Below are positions 20,507 to 30,337 of a stretch of DNA of 64,000 nt, one piece after another (position 1 is the stretch's first letter; the number at the start of each line of letters is the position of its first letter). The position numbers were made by a program, and so were the translations under genes. This DNA is from an uncultured Acetobacteraceae bacterium (lineage in GTDB: Bacteria > Pseudomonadota > Alphaproteobacteria > Acetobacterales > Acetobacteraceae): NCBI GenBank assembly GCA_903918195.1, contig CAIXDS010000330.1, positions 1 to 64,000 of the forward strand, given 5' to 3'. Below the pieces are notes generated by a model. That model did not search any database. It saw only the letters and a list, made by a program, of their open reading frames with translations, and had not been told where the DNA came from.

Positions 20507-20645
20507 GTAAGAAAGGCCAGGGGCTTTGCCCCTGGACCCCACCAAGGGCCGAGAGGCCCTTGGAACCCACTCGTTTTAAGTATGGGGTCCAGGGGCCTCT
20601 CGGCCCTTGGCGGGTCCAGGGCAGAGCCCTGGCCTTTCTTTCTTG
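20504..20645. repeat. Dispersed two-hairpin repeat, head-to-head pair C
   Basis: Two units facing each other between convergent acnA and rlmN. The plus unit starts on the acnA TAA stop and has both hairpins; the minus unit covers roughly 20645-20581. The long distal tails seen in pair B are missing. The rlmN reading frame continues through the minus unit and stops at 20578-20576. Confidence 0.92.
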
Positions 20646-21784
20646 CTTTCCGTCCTGAGCTGCCCGCAAGCCGCCAGAATATCCCGCCCCCGAGGCGCCC
20701 GAACAGGCGAAGAAAACCCAGCATCATTAACGATCGCGGCAAACCGCTCGATCGCCTTATGCGTGCTGGTCTCGTAAGGACTGCCCGGCCAGGGATTGAA
20801 CGGAATAAGGTTCACCTTGGCCGGAATGCCGGCGATCAGCCGGATCAGTTCGCGCGCCTCGGCCTCGCTGTCGTTGATGCCCTTCAACATGACGTATTCA
20901 AAGGTGATGCGCCTTGCGTTGCTCGCCGCAGGGTATCGGCGGCAGGCGGCGATCAGTTCGCGGAGCGGGTATTTGCGGTTGAGCGGCACGATTTCGTCGC
21001 GCAACTCGTCGCGCACCGCGTGCAGCGACACGGCGAGGTTCACGCCGAGTTCGGCACCGCACCGGTCCATCATCGGCACCACGCCGGAGGTGGAAAGGGT
21101 GATGCGCCGGCGCGACAGGCCGATGCCTTCGTTGTCCATGGCGATGACCATGGCCTTCGCCACGTTCTCGTAGTTGTACAGTGGCTCGCCCATGCCCATC
21201 AGCACGATGGTGGACAGCAGGCGCGGGGTTTCGCCTTTCGGGCTCGGCCACTCGCCATAGGCGTCGCGCGCCGCCATGAACTGGCCGACGATCTCGTCCG
21301 GCCCGAGGTTGCGCACCAGCGGCTGGGTGCCGGTGTGGCAGAACCGGCAGGACAGGGTGCAGCCGACCTGCGAGGAAATGCAGACGGCGCCGCGATCCTC
21401 GTATTTGTCGGGGATATAGACGGTCTCGGCTTCCTGCCCGTCGCGGAAGCGGAACAGCCATTTGCGGGTTTCGTCGCGGCTGGTCTGCACCGTGGCGATG
21501 CCGGGCCGGCCGATCACGAAACGCTCGGCGAGCCGGGCCTGAGAGGGCCTGGCGATCGAGGACATGCGGGCGAAATCGGTGGCGCCCTGGTAGTAAATCC
21601 AGTGCCAGACCTGCTTGGCCCGGAACGGCGCCTCGCCGGCCTCGGCCAGCACCGCGCCCAGTTCCTCGCGCGACAGACCCACCAGATCGCGGCGGCCGTC
21701 TTCGGTCTGGGCGGCGGGCGGGGCGAAGCGGGCCGTCTTGGCGAGGATGCGGGCGCGTTCCGACTCGTTGAGCGAGTCGCTCAT
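20576..21784 (-). CDS. rlmN: Dual-specificity RNA methyltransferase RlmN
   Basis: 402-residue radical SAM enzyme that methylates A2503 of 23S rRNA and A37 of certain tRNAs. Iron-sulfur cysteines C142, C146 and C149 lie in GCTLSCRFC, and the C-terminal catalytic Cys is in [14 protein letters not shown] 21784 overlaps the upstream stop (ATGA), preferred over GTG 21796. The last 19 residues, starting [15 protein letters not shown], are translated from the dispersed repeat; the normal family end is just after ACGQL. The extra tail is probably tolerated because it follows the catalytic domain. Confidence 0.93.
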   Translation of the reverse strand: MSDSLNESERARILAKTARFAPPAAQTEDGRRDLVGLSREELGAVLAEAGEAPFRAKQVWHWIYYQGATDFARMSSIARPSQARLAERFVIGRPGIATVQTSRDETRKWLFRFRDGQEAETVYIPDKYEDRGAVCISSQVGCTLSCRFCHTGTQPLVRNLGPDEIVGQFMAARDAYGEWPSPKGETPRLLSTIVLMGMGEPLYNYENVAKAMVIAMDNEGIGLSRRRITLSTSGVVPMMDRCGAELGVNLAVSLHAVRDELRDEIVPLNRKYPLRELIAACRRYPAASNARRITFEYVMLKGINDSEAEARELIRLIAGIPAKVNLIPFNPWPGSPYETSTHKAIERFAAIVNDAGFSSPVRAPRGRDILAACGQLRTESKKERPGLCPGPAKGREAPGPHT

Positions 21785-22317
21785 TTCGGCGGACACGCTT
21801 TGTTGATCGCCTCGTAGGCGTGGCCGAAGCCTTTCAGGCTGAACGTGTCGGTTACGGCGACATTGCGCGGACCGGGGGAGTGCGCCGTTATCTTCGTGCC
21901 GCGGCCGAACGCGGCGGCAGCGGCATGGCCGTCGCGGGCGAAGGCGCTGCGGCCGGAGGCGTAGAATTCCAGCGCGGTCTGATCCACCTGCACCTTCACC
22001 GTGGCATTGGCCGCGTAGGCAAAGCCGGCGCTGATCGCCACCGCATCGCGGCCGCTGGGTCGCTGGGTGACGGTGAGCACCACCTCACCGCGGCCGGGCA
22101 CCGGGGGGGCGGAATGGTTCGCACGAACAAAGGCGTAGCAGGCGGGCTGCCCCGCTTCGGTGTTGGTCGCCGCGGTCCAGTCCTCGAAGCGGCCGATCTG
22201 TTTCGGCCCGTCGGCCTTGGCGGCGGGCGCCGCGGCGGCTGGCTTGTGCTGGGGGTCCGGTGCCGGGCCGGCGGCCAGCAGCGGAAGGGCGATGAACAAG
22301 AAAACAACTGGGCGCAT
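21781..22317 (-). CDS. Invasion-associated locus B (IalB) family protein
   Basis: 178 residues with a signal peptide (about 1-16) and an Ala/Pro/Lys-rich linker, then the IalB-type domain: [41 protein letters not shown] and a final Cys. The family is exported and widespread in alphaproteobacteria. The name comes from Bartonella, and no invasion role is implied here. It overlaps rlmN by 4 nt, so they are likely cotranscribed. Confidence 0.8.
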   Translation of the reverse strand: MRPVVFLFIALPLLAAGPAPDPQHKPAAAAPAAKADGPKQIGRFEDWTAATNTEAGQPACYAFVRANHSAPPVPGRGEVVLTVTQRPSGRDAVAISAGFAYAANATVKVQVDQTALEFYASGRSAFARDGHAAAAAFGRGTKITAHSPGPRNVAVTDTFSLKGFGHAYEAINKACPPK

Positions 22318-22362
22318 ACGTTAACATACGGTCGGCGCGGACGGCGAACAAGCGCGCCGATC

Positions 22363-22959
22363 TCATGTCTCCCCCTCCGGCCGGGTCTCCTCCGGGCGGC
22401 CCCGCCAGGTCGGCAGGTGGCGCCGGAACACCGGGTCGCCATGGCTGGGCGCGGGCGGCAAGGCGGCCTCGGCGCCGCCGCTGCGCACCGGCCGGGCGGC
22501 GAAGCGGCCGTGCTGCAGCAGCCGGTCGTACAGCACCAGCGCGCCGGCCACCGCCAGGTTGAGGGCGAACCGGGTGGGAATGCGCACCACATGCCGGCAG
22601 CGCGCCAGCACCGAAGGCGACAGGCCCGACCGCTCCGGCCCGAGGATATAGGCGGCGTTCAGCGGGTGACGGAAGCTGGGCAACTCGGCGGCGTCGTCCA
22701 GCAGTTCGATGCCCACCAGCACGCAGCGCTCGGGCAACAGCAGGTCGTCCGCCGAATCGAACCGCCATAGCGGCACGTGCGCCGGGGTATCGGCGGTGTC
22801 GGCCGAGCGCCCGGCGCGGGCGTCAAAGCCGGTGCCGACGAGGAAACAGAATGACGCGTCGAAGGCGTGCGCCGTGCGCAGCAGCGCGCCGACATTGGCC
22901 GATTTCGACAGGCCCTCGGCGCCGATACCGACATAGCCGCGGGTTCTGGCGGGATGCAT
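22363..22959 (-). CDS. SpoU/TrmH-family RNA methyltransferase
   Basis: 198 residues. SPOUT knot motifs: SKSANVGALLRTAHAF (motif 1), AAYILGPERSGLS (motif 2) and IPTRFALNLAVAGALVLYDRL (motif 3, with the asparagine normally near the cofactor). It would make a 2'-O-methyl nucleotide in tRNA or rRNA; the exact target is unknown. The C-terminus has an extra 45 residues, Pro/Arg-rich. ATG 22959 begins directly before the domain. Divergent from the methyltransferase gene at 23042. Confidence 0.85.
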   Translation of the reverse strand: MHPARTRGYVGIGAEGLSKSANVGALLRTAHAFDASFCFLVGTGFDARAGRSADTADTPAHVPLWRFDSADDLLLPERCVLVGIELLDDAAELPSFRHPLNAAYILGPERSGLSPSVLARCRHVVRIPTRFALNLAVAGALVLYDRLLQHGRFAARPVRSGGAEAALPPAPSHGDPVFRRHLPTWRGRPEETRPEGET

Positions 22960-23041
22960 GCGCCTGATTATCCTTTCCGTATCGAGCAGATTTGTGCCTC
23001 CGGGCGTTCCGCCCTCCGGCAATCTGCTCTATGCCCCGCCT

Positions 23042-24286
23042 ATGAGCGACGCAACCGATGCCCATTTGGCCGCCCAGTACGAAGCCTATCCGTACCCCCA
23101 GCGCGACCCGAAAGATGAGAAAAAGCGCCTCGTGGTGGGCAGCCCGAGCCATCTGCGCGAAGTCGATTGGTGGGTGTTCGGCGCCAACCGCCCGCGCGCC
23201 CGCCCGCTGCGCGCGCTGGTGGCCGGCGGCGGCACCGGGGACGCCACCATCATGCTGGCCGCCCACATGGAACGCTTCGGCCAGCCCGGCACGGTCACCT
23301 ATCTGGACCGCTCCGAGGCGGCCCTGCGCATCGCCCAGGCCCGTGCCGCCGCGCGGGGGCTGGACAATATCGTCTGGGAGCGCCGTTCTCTGCTCGATCT
23401 TCCGCAGTCCGGGCTGGAGCCGTTCGACTACATCGATTGCTGCGGCGTGCTGCACCACCTGCCCGACCCGGCCGAGGGGTTGGCGGCCCTGCTGTCGGTG
23501 CTGGCTCCGGCGGGCGGGCTGGGGCTGATGGTCTATGCACCGCATGGGCGCACCGGCGTCTACATGCTGCAGGACGCGCTGCGCCTGCTCACGCCAGCGG
23601 ATGAGATGCCGGCCCTGCGGCTGGACATGGCAAGGCGGGTGATGCGGCACCTGCCGGACAGCAACTGGCTGCGCTTCAACCGCAACTTCGCCGATCACCT
23701 GACCGGCGGCGATGCCGGACTGTATGACCTGCTGTTGAACCCGCGCGACCGCGCCTTCGATGTTCCTGCCCTGCACGCCCTGCTGCACGGCGCCGGGCTG
23801 GCGGTCACGGCGCTGATGGAGCCGATGCGCTACGACCCGGCCACCTACCTGCCGGACCCGAAGCTGCGCGCCCGCGCCGCCGCCCTGGACCCGGTCGCCC
23901 GCGCCGCCCTGGCCGAAGCGGTCACGGCCAACATGAGCACGCATGTGGCCTATTGCGTGCGCGCCGCCGAACGAACCGCGCCGGCCAACCCGATGGACGA
24001 GGCCGCCGTGCCGGTGGCGCGCGAGATGCCGGCCGGGGAGGTCGCGCGCGCCATCCGCCCGGACGGCACGCTGACCTTCCTGTTCGACGGCCTGGCGGTG
24101 AAGGTGGCGCTGCCGCCCCTGGCGGGCGCCATCCTGCGCCAGATCGACGGCGAGCGCCGCGTGGCCGACATCGCGGCGGCCCTGGTGAGTACCGGGATCG
24201 AGCGCGCCGCCTTCGACCGGGCCTGGCGCGAGACCTGGGACAAGCTGTCGGCGCTGAACCGCATCCTGCTCGCCGCCCCCCCGTGA
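23042..24286 (+). CDS. Class I SAM-dependent methyltransferase with EAYPYP N-terminus
   Basis: 414 residues. It begins with AAQYEAYPYPQRDPKDE, then a Rossmann methyltransferase core: LVAGGGTGDATIMLA (SAM loop), VTYLDRSEAAL, and YIDCCGVLHHLPDP. The C-terminal 170 residues fall outside the core and include LPPLAGAILRQIDGERRVADIAAAL, resembling a PqqD-like or winged-helix regulatory segment. The substrate is unknown; protein or small-molecule methylation are both possible. The downstream ydcF-like gene may overlap it by a GTGA. Confidence 0.78.
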   Translation: MSDATDAHLAAQYEAYPYPQRDPKDEKKRLVVGSPSHLREVDWWVFGANRPRARPLRALVAGGGTGDATIMLAAHMERFGQPGTVTYLDRSEAALRIAQARAAARGLDNIVWERRSLLDLPQSGLEPFDYIDCCGVLHHLPDPAEGLAALLSVLAPAGGLGLMVYAPHGRTGVYMLQDALRLLTPADEMPALRLDMARRVMRHLPDSNWLRFNRNFADHLTGGDAGLYDLLLNPRDRAFDVPALHALLHGAGLAVTALMEPMRYDPATYLPDPKLRARAAALDPVARAALAEAVTANMSTHVAYCVRAAERTAPANPMDEAAVPVAREMPAGEVARAIRPDGTLTFLFDGLAVKVALPPLAGAILRQIDGERRVADIAAALVSTGIERAAFDRAWRETWDKLSALNRILLAAPP

Positions 24287-24300
24287 TTGGGTCTGCCGTA

Positions 24301-24807
24301 ATGGGGCCGGCGATCGTCATCTTCGGCGCCGCCGTGCGTCCGGACGGTCAGCCCAGCGGCGCGCTGCGGCGGCGCGTCGAGGCAGCGCTCACCTTCGGTG
24401 CCCGCCATCCGGACGCGCTGTATGTGCCCACAGGTGGCCTGGGCGACCATCCGCCGGCCGAGGCCGAGGTGATGGCCGCGCTGCTGCGCGCGGCGGGGGT
24501 GGCCGATCTGCGCATCCTCGCCGAGACGAGCGGCACCGACACGGTGTCTTCAGTGCGGGCGGTGCGCCGGCTGTTGCTGGCCGCCGGGCATCGCGGCCCG
24601 GTGTTCGCGGCGACCAGCGCCTATCATGTGCCGCGTTGCGTGCTGCTGCTGCGTCTGGCCGGGCTGCCGGCCCGGGCGTGCAAGCCGCCGCCCGGGCCGG
24701 CGGCGACGCGCCGGCGCAAACGCTGGTACTGGCGCCTGCGGGAAATTCCCGCGGTGCCGTGGGACGCGGCGCTGCTGCTGTGGCTGCGGGCGACCGGGCG
24801 GCTTTGA
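24301..24807 (+). CDS. YdcF-like DUF218 protein
   Basis: 168 residues: IVIFGAAVRPDGQPSGALRRRV, YVPTGGLGDHPPAEAEVM, ETSGTDTVSSVRAV and AATSAYHVPRCVLLL are the DUF218/YdcF motifs. Unlike the paralogue at 3789 it lacks an N-terminal membrane helix. ATG 24301 is chosen; GTG 24283, overlapping the methyltransferase stop, is an equally plausible coupled start. Role unknown. Confidence 0.8.
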   Translation: MGPAIVIFGAAVRPDGQPSGALRRRVEAALTFGARHPDALYVPTGGLGDHPPAEAEVMAALLRAAGVADLRILAETSGTDTVSSVRAVRRLLLAAGHRGPVFAATSAYHVPRCVLLLRLAGLPARACKPPPGPAATRRRKRWYWRLREIPAVPWDAALLLWLRATGRL

Positions 24808-24843
24808 GGGAGACAAAAAAAGAAGCGTTTACCGCCGGCCGGC

Positions 24844-25182
24844 TCAGCGCTCTTCTTCGCCCGCCTCGGGCTCGATCTCGACATCGACCACCGCCTCGTC
24901 ACCGCCCTCGAGGTCGGAGGTGTCTTCCAGCACGTCCTCCTCCACTTCCTCCTCGACGGTCTCGACCTCGACGTCGCCGTCCTCCAGACCCGGAACGGGC
25001 AGCACTTTCGGGCGGCGCTTTTCTTCCAGCGCCACGTTGCCGCCGGTGCGCCGCAGCCGCGGCTGCTCGGCCGGCTGCTCGGTACTGCATTTCGGGCAAA
25101 TCGCCGGCTGCTTGCTCAGGTCATAGAATCGGGCGCTGCAGGACACGCAGACGCGCTTGTTGCCGAGTTCGGGCTTCGCCAT
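24844..25182 (-). CDS. FYDLN-acid domain protein (TIGR02300)
   Basis: 112 residues. The N-terminal zinc-ribbon-like part, [22 protein letters not shown] then ICPKC, is nearly invariant in this alphaproteobacterial family; the C-terminal half is almost entirely Asp/Glu with Val. It is often found beside aroA, as here (aroA diverges at 25279). No function is established. Confidence 0.93.
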   Translation of the reverse strand: MAKPELGNKRVCVSCSARFYDLSKQPAICPKCSTEQPAEQPRLRRTGGNVALEEKRRPKVLPVPGLEDGDVEVETVEEEVEEDVLEDTSDLEGGDEAVVDVEIEPEAGEEER

Positions 25183-25278
25183 CGTGTCGCCTCGCCAGGG
25201 ATTGCGCCGGAGGGCGCGCCCCATGCCATCCTCGCGCCCGCCTGTCAAACGAGCATTACCCGTGCTAAGCGCGCGCGC

Positions 25279-26619
25279 ATGCACGCTCCCCTCATTCTGG
25301 CCGCCAGCCGCCCCGCCACCCCCCTCGCCGGCACCATCCGGGTGCCGGGCGACAAGTCGATCAGCCATCGCGCCCTCATGTTCGGCGCCCTGGCGGTCGG
25401 CGAAACCCGCATCTCCGGCCTGCTGGAAGGCGAGGACGTACTGCGCACCGCCGCCGCCATGCGCGCGCTCGGGGCCGAAATGGTGCAGGACGGCCCGGGC
25501 GCCTGGCGCGTCGCCGGCCGCGGCGTCGGCGGCCTGGTGGAGCCGGCCGACGTGCTGGACATGGGCAATTCCGGCACCGCCGCCCGGCTGCTCACCGGCA
25601 TCCTGGCCAGCCACCCGTTCTTTTCCGTGCTGACCGGCGATGCCAGCCTGCGCAGCCGGCCGATGCAGCGGGTGACCGACCCGCTCGCCGCCTGCGGCGC
25701 CCGGTTTTCCGCCCGCGCCGGCGGCCGGCTGCCGCTGGCCGTCGAGGGCGCGCACGATCCACTGCCCTTGGAATATCGCGTGCCGATGCCCTCGGCGCAG
25801 GTGAAGTCGGCGCTGCTTCTGTGCGGCCTGAATGCCCCCGGCCTGACCCGCATCGAGGAAATCGAGGCCACCCGCGACCACAGCGAGAACATGCTGCGCC
25901 ATTTCGGCGCCAAGGTGACGGTAGAGGCGGACGGGGCCGCACGCATCATCACGCTGGTGGGCCAGCCGGATCTGCGCGCCGCCGATGTGGTGGTGCCGGG
26001 CGATCCCTCCTCGGCGGCATTTCTGGTGGTCGCCGCGCTGCTGGTGCCGGGCTCGCTGGTGCGCATCGAAGGGGTCGGTCTGAACACGCTGCGCTGCGGC
26101 CTGTTCGCCACGCTGCGCGAGATGGGTGCTGCCCTGTCGGTCGAGAACGAGCGGGTGGAGGGCGGTGAGCCGGTCGGCGATCTGGTTGCCGCTCATTCGG
26201 CGTTGCGCGCGGTGGAGGTGCCGTGGGAGCGGGCGCCGAGCATGATCGACGAATATCCCATCCTGGCCGTCGCCGCCGCCTTCGCCGAGGGAACCACGCG
26301 CATGCGCGGGCTGAAGGAGCTGCGCGTCAAGGAAAGCGACCGGCTGACCGCCACCGCCGCGCTGCTCAGCGCCAACGGGGCGCGGGTGAACATCCAGGGG
26401 GACGATCTGATCGTGGAAGGCGGCCACAAGCCGGCGGGCGGGGCGACGGTGCAAACGCATATGGACCACCGGATCGCCATGAGCGCCCTGGTCCTGGGTC
26501 TGGCCACGCCGGCGCCGGTGGCGGTGGACGATGCCGCCTTCATCGACACCAGTTTCCCCGGGTTCGTTTCACTTCTGAACGGCCTTGTCGCTGGCCCCGC
26601 CCCGATCGCCGCGCCATGA
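25279..26619 (+). CDS. aroA: 3-phosphoshikimate 1-carboxyvinyltransferase (EPSP synthase)
   Basis: 446 residues. It joins phosphoenolpyruvate and shikimate-3-phosphate in the shikimate pathway. The N-terminus [19 protein letters not shown], the [13 protein letters not shown] motif and [13 protein letters not shown] are diagnostic. The sequence looks like the class II type usual in alphaproteobacteria. It overlaps cmk by 4 nt (ATGA), the conserved aroA-cmk-rpsA arrangement. Confidence 0.95.
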   Translation: MHAPLILAASRPATPLAGTIRVPGDKSISHRALMFGALAVGETRISGLLEGEDVLRTAAAMRALGAEMVQDGPGAWRVAGRGVGGLVEPADVLDMGNSGTAARLLTGILASHPFFSVLTGDASLRSRPMQRVTDPLAACGARFSARAGGRLPLAVEGAHDPLPLEYRVPMPSAQVKSALLLCGLNAPGLTRIEEIEATRDHSENMLRHFGAKVTVEADGAARIITLVGQPDLRAADVVVPGDPSSAAFLVVAALLVPGSLVRIEGVGLNTLRCGLFATLREMGAALSVENERVEGGEPVGDLVAAHSALRAVEVPWERAPSMIDEYPILAVAAAFAEGTTRMRGLKELRVKESDRLTATAALLSANGARVNIQGDDLIVEGGHKPAGGATVQTHMDHRIAMSALVLGLATPAPVAVDDAAFIDTSFPGFVSLLNGLVAGPAPIAAP

Positions 26620-27260
26620 CCACGCTGATCATCGCAATCGATGGCCCCGCCGCCGCCGGCAAGGGCACGCTCGCCCGCCGCCTCGCCGCCCATTTCGCCC
26701 TGCCCTATCTCGACACCGGCCTGCTGTACCGTGCCGTCGGCCGCCGCGTGCTGGACGACGGCGCCGACCCCTCCGACCCGGTTGCCGCCGAAGCCGCCGC
26801 CCGCACCCTGCGCCCTGAGGACCTCGACCGCGCCGATTTGCGCGGCCCCCCGGCCGACGCCGCCGCCAGTGCGGTCGCCGCCATTCCCGGTGTGCGCGCG
26901 GCCCTGCTGGACTTCCAACGCAGCTTCGGCCGCGCCCGCGGCGCCGTGCTGGACGGGCGCGACATCGGCACCGTGGTGTTCCCCGACGCGCGGGAAAAAC
27001 TCTACGTCACCGCCAGCCCCGAGGCGCGCGGCCTGCGCCGCTGGAAGGAACTGTTGGCGCGCGGCGTCGAGGCCGATCTCGCCACCGTCACCGCCGAAGT
27101 GCGCGCCCGTGATGCCGCCGACGCCGCCCGCGCCGCCGCGCCGATGAAGCCGGCCGAGGACGCGAACCTGCTCGACACCACCGATCTCGATCCCGACCAG
27201 GCTTTTGCCGCGGCGCTGGCCTTGCTGGCCGACAGGGAGACCGTCGCAGCGAAGGCGTAG
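26616..27260 (+). CDS. cmk: Cytidylate kinase
   Basis: 214 residues. It phosphorylates CMP and dCMP with ATP. The P-loop GPAAAGKGT is at 10-18, with [13 protein letters not shown] and [14 protein letters not shown] as further family motifs, and [10 protein letters not shown] near the end. ATG 26616 overlaps the aroA stop. It lies directly before rpsA, as in many proteobacteria. Confidence 0.94.
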   Translation: MTTLIIAIDGPAAAGKGTLARRLAAHFALPYLDTGLLYRAVGRRVLDDGADPSDPVAAEAAARTLRPEDLDRADLRGPPADAAASAVAAIPGVRAALLDFQRSFGRARGAVLDGRDIGTVVFPDAREKLYVTASPEARGLRRWKELLARGVEADLATVTAEVRARDAADAARAAAPMKPAEDANLLDTTDLDPDQAFAAALALLADRETVAAKA

Positions 27261-27595
27261 GCGGATCAGCGAAACACAGGCCGCCGCTGCGCTGAACCGC
27301 CCTTGTGCAACCTGCACTGTTCACGCCTTTGCGACGCCGCAACCCCGCCGCAGCGCTTGACTCCGCGCCCGCTCCGGCTATCTGTGCGCCCACGCGCGGC
27401 CGGGAGGCTGCGCGGGCGAACGGACGGATCGTCAACTGCCCGGTCGGATAACCATATGTTGACCCAGGCCCGCGTCCGCAGGAACCACGGCGCGGGCAAG
27501 CCGTGCTTCCCGAGGTCTGACCCGCCGGGAAGGGCGCATGCACAGCCGGCGGTACGGGCACGGCCCACCGCCCTCTCAAGGACAGACCCACCCTC
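27261..27595 (+). promoter_or_regulatory. cmk-rpsA intergenic region with candidate rpsA promoter
   Basis: 335 bp without a convincing gene. TTGACT (27357-27362), a 16-nt spacer and TATCTG (27379-27384) form a reasonable sigma-70 promoter, giving a leader of about 200 nt before rpsA. The leader is GC-rich with several short self-complementary words, so S1 autoregulation is possible but not shown. AAGGA about 14 nt before the ATG is the probable ribosome-binding site. Confidence 0.5.
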
Positions 27596-29347
27596 ATGGC
27601 ATCCAGCGCCGCCGTTGCCCAGCGTCCCACCGCCCTGCGCCCGACCAGCCCTCCTCCAGAGGTCGAAGACTTCGCCACCCTCCTCGACGAGACCCTTGGC
27701 CGCGATTCCGGCTTTGACGGCTCCGTCGTCACCGGCCGCGTTGTCCGGCTGACCGAGGAATTCGCCATCGTCGATGTCGGCCTGAAAAGCGAAGGCCGCG
27801 TCGCCCTGAAGGAATTCGGCCCACCCGGCGCCAAGCCCGAGGTGAAGCCCGGCGACGTGATCGAGCTTTATGTCGAGCGCTACGAGGACCGCGACGGCAC
27901 CATCGTGCTCTCCCGCGAAAAGGCCCGCCGCGAGGAAGCCTGGACCAATCTCGAGCGCGCCTTCGAGAGCCAGCAGCGCGTCAACGGCACCATTTACGGC
28001 CGGGTCAAGGGCGGCTTCACTGTCGATCTCGGCGGCGCCGTGGCCTTCCTGCCGGGCAGCCAGGTCGATATCCGGCCGGTGCGCGATGTCGGCCCGCTGA
28101 TGGGCACCCCGCAGCCCTTCCAGATTCTCAAGATGGACCGCGCCCGCGGCAACATCGTGGTGTCGCGCCGCGCCGTGCTGGAGGAAACCCGCGCCGAGCA
28201 GCGCAGCGAGCTGATCCAGGGCCTGAAGGAAGGCCAGATCCTCGACGGCGTGGTGAAGAACATCACCGATTACGGCGCCTTCGTCGATCTCGGCGGCGTT
28301 GACGGCCTGCTGCATGTGACCGACATCGCCTGGCGCCGCATCAACCACCCCTCCGAGGCCCTGCAGATCGGCCAGGCGGTGAAGGTGCAGGTGATCCGCT
28401 TCAACCCGGACACCCAGCGCATCAGCCTCGGCATGAAGCAGCTGGAAGCCGACCCGTGGGAAGGTGTCGCCGCGAAGTACCCGCCGGGCGCCAAGTTCAC
28501 CGGCCGCGTGACCAACATCACCGACTACGGCGCCTTCGTGGAGCTGGAGCCGGGGGTCGAGGGCCTCGTTCACGTTTCCGAGATGAGCTGGACCAAGAAG
28601 AACGTCCATCCGGGCAAGATCGTCGCCACCTCGCAGGAGGTCGATGTGCTGGTGCTGGACGTGGACAGCGGCAAGCGCCGTATCTCGCTCGGCCTGAAGC
28701 AGGTGCAGCGCAACCCCTGGGAGCAGTTCGTCGACGAGCATCCGATCGGTTCGGTGGTCGAAGGCGAAATCCGCAACATCACCGAGTTCGGCCTGTTCGT
28801 CGGCCTGACCGCGGACATCGACGGCATGGTCCACATGTCCGACCTGTCCTGGGACGAGCCGGGCGAGCTGGCCATGACCAAGTTCGAGAAGGGCTCGGTC
28901 GTCAAGGCCAAGGTGCTGGACGTGGATGTCGAGAAGGAGCGCATCTCGCTCGGCATCAAGCAGCTCGCCGACGATCCCGCCGCCGCCGTGCTCGACCGGG
29001 TGCACAAGGGCAGCATCGTCACCTGCGTGGTCACTGCGGTGCAGTCCAACGGCATCGAGGTCAAGGTTGACGAGGTGCTCACCGGCTTCATCCGCCGCGC
29101 CGAACTCGCCCGCGACAAGTCCGAGCAGCGCCCGGACCGGTTCGCCGTGGGTGAAAAGGTCGACGCCAAGGTCATGTCGGTGGACCGCGCCGCCCGCAAG
29201 CTCCAGCTCACCGTCAAGGGCAAGGAGCAGGACGAGGACAAGCAGGCGATCCAGGAATACGGCAACTCGGATTCCGGCGCATCGCTGGGCGATATCCTCG
29301 GGGCCGCGATCCGTCGCCGCAACCAGCAGTCCCAGGGAGATCTGTGA
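27596..29347 (+). CDS. rpsA: 30S ribosomal protein S1
   Basis: 583 residues with six S1 RNA-binding domains, for example GAFVDLGGVDGLLHVTDIAW, GAFVELEPGVEGLVHVSEMS and GLFVGLTADIDGMVHMSDLS. It brings structured mRNAs to the ribosome. ATG 27596 is followed by an Ala/Pro-rich leader before domain 1. A long antisense frame across the gene (27266-29356, minus) is a GC-driven shadow. Confidence 0.96.
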   Translation: MASSAAVAQRPTALRPTSPPPEVEDFATLLDETLGRDSGFDGSVVTGRVVRLTEEFAIVDVGLKSEGRVALKEFGPPGAKPEVKPGDVIELYVERYEDRDGTIVLSREKARREEAWTNLERAFESQQRVNGTIYGRVKGGFTVDLGGAVAFLPGSQVDIRPVRDVGPLMGTPQPFQILKMDRARGNIVVSRRAVLEETRAEQRSELIQGLKEGQILDGVVKNITDYGAFVDLGGVDGLLHVTDIAWRRINHPSEALQIGQAVKVQVIRFNPDTQRISLGMKQLEADPWEGVAAKYPPGAKFTGRVTNITDYGAFVELEPGVEGLVHVSEMSWTKKNVHPGKIVATSQEVDVLVLDVDSGKRRISLGLKQVQRNPWEQFVDEHPIGSVVEGEIRNITEFGLFVGLTADIDGMVHMSDLSWDEPGELAMTKFEKGSVVKAKVLDVDVEKERISLGIKQLADDPAAAVLDRVHKGSIVTCVVTAVQSNGIEVKVDEVLTGFIRRAELARDKSEQRPDRFAVGEKVDAKVMSVDRAARKLQLTVKGKEQDEDKQAIQEYGNSDSGASLGDILGAAIRRRNQQSQGDL

Positions 29348-29382
29348 ACTGCGCACACGCGGTCACCTCATAGCGGACCGTC

Positions 29383-30312
29383 ATGTCCCTCGAGACTGAC
29401 CTGCTGATCGACAGGCGGCGCCTCAAGCGCCGCCTGTTCTTTTGGCGCGCCGCCGCGGTGTTCGCGGCGGCGGTTTGCGTTCTGCTGGTGGTCGCGCCCC
29501 ACCTGCCGTTGGGGGGGCGCGACCACCTTGCCCGCCTCACGGTATCCGGCCTGATCACCGAGAACCGCAAGCTCACCGAAGCGGTGACGGCACTGGCCAA
29601 GGACCGCGCCGTGCGCGGCCTGATCGTCTATGTCGACAGCCCCGGCGGCAGCGTCGCCGGCGGCGAAAGCCTGCATCAGGCGATCGCCGAGGTCGCCGCC
29701 CGCAAGCCGGTGGTCACCGTCATGGGCGGCACCGCCGCCTCGGCGGGCTACATGGTCGCGGTGCCGGCTTCCCGCATCTTCGCCCGCGAATCCACCCTGA
29801 CCGGCTCGATCGGCGTGCTGCTGCAGACCGGCGAGGTCTCCGGCCTGCTCGAGCGGATCGGCGTCACCGCCGAGGCGATCACCTCGGGTCCGCTGAAGAA
29901 CCAGCCGAGCTACACCCATCCGACCTCGCCGCAGGGCCGCGAGGTGCTGCAGGCCCTGGTCATGGACATGTACGAGCAGTTCGTCGGCATGGTCGCCGCC
30001 GGCCGCCACATGCCGGCCGAACAGGTCCGCACGCTGGCCGATGGCCGCGCCTATACCGGGCGGCAGGCGCTGGGTCTCGGCCTGATCGATGCGATCGGCG
30101 GCGAGGCGGAAGCGCGGGCTTGGCGGGCCGCCGAGAAGGGCAGTCCCGAAAGCCTGCCGGTCGAGGATGTGGAGCTTGGCAGCTTCGCCCGCCGGGCGCT
30201 CGCGGCCTCATTTTCGCCGGTCGTCGGCGAAATGATGAAAACCGTTCTGTCTCAAGGACTTACACTTGACGGCGCGTGGGCCGTCTGGCAGCCTTCCAGT
30301 GGTAGTGAGTGA
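29383..30312 (+). CDS. sppA: Signal peptide peptidase SppA
   Basis: 309-residue inner-membrane serine protease of the 36-kDa SppA type. It has an N-terminal helix (about 21-45). The catalytic Ser is S120 in GGTAASAGYMVA and the Lys is K172 in SGPLKNQ, and YVDSPGGS at 83-90 is also conserved. It removes cleaved signal peptides from the membrane. It lies 35 bp after rpsA and 25 bp before ihfB. Codons 11-21 form a terminator-like hairpin. Confidence 0.92.
   Translation: MSLETDLLIDRRRLKRRLFFWRAAAVFAAAVCVLLVVAPHLPLGGRDHLARLTVSGLITENRKLTEAVTALAKDRAVRGLIVYVDSPGGSVAGGESLHQAIAEVAARKPVVTVMGGTAASAGYMVAVPASRIFARESTLTGSIGVLLQTGEVSGLLERIGVTAEAITSGPLKNQPSYTHPTSPQGREVLQALVMDMYEQFVGMVAAGRHMPAEQVRTLADGRAYTGRQALGLGLIDAIGGEAEARAWRAAEKGSPESLPVEDVELGSFARRALAASFSPVVGEMMKTVLSQGLTLDGAWAVWQPSSGSE
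29413..29443 (+). terminator. Terminator-like hairpin inside the start of sppA
   Basis: AGGCGGCGC CTCAA GCGCCGCCT, a perfect 9-bp stem with a 5-nt loop, then GTTCTTTT. It lies 66 nt after the rpsA stop but within sppA codons 11-21 (encoding RRRLKRRLFF). It could attenuate rpsA transcription before sppA. The Arg/Leu codons may produce it by chance. Confidence 0.5.
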
Positions 30313-30337
30313 GCGTTGAATCGCTGGGGGTGGGGCC

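Noticed and set aside
27266-29356. A 696-codon antisense frame opposite rpsA
   Set aside because: Typical high-GC shadow of the third-codon bias of rpsA, with no recognisable domain.
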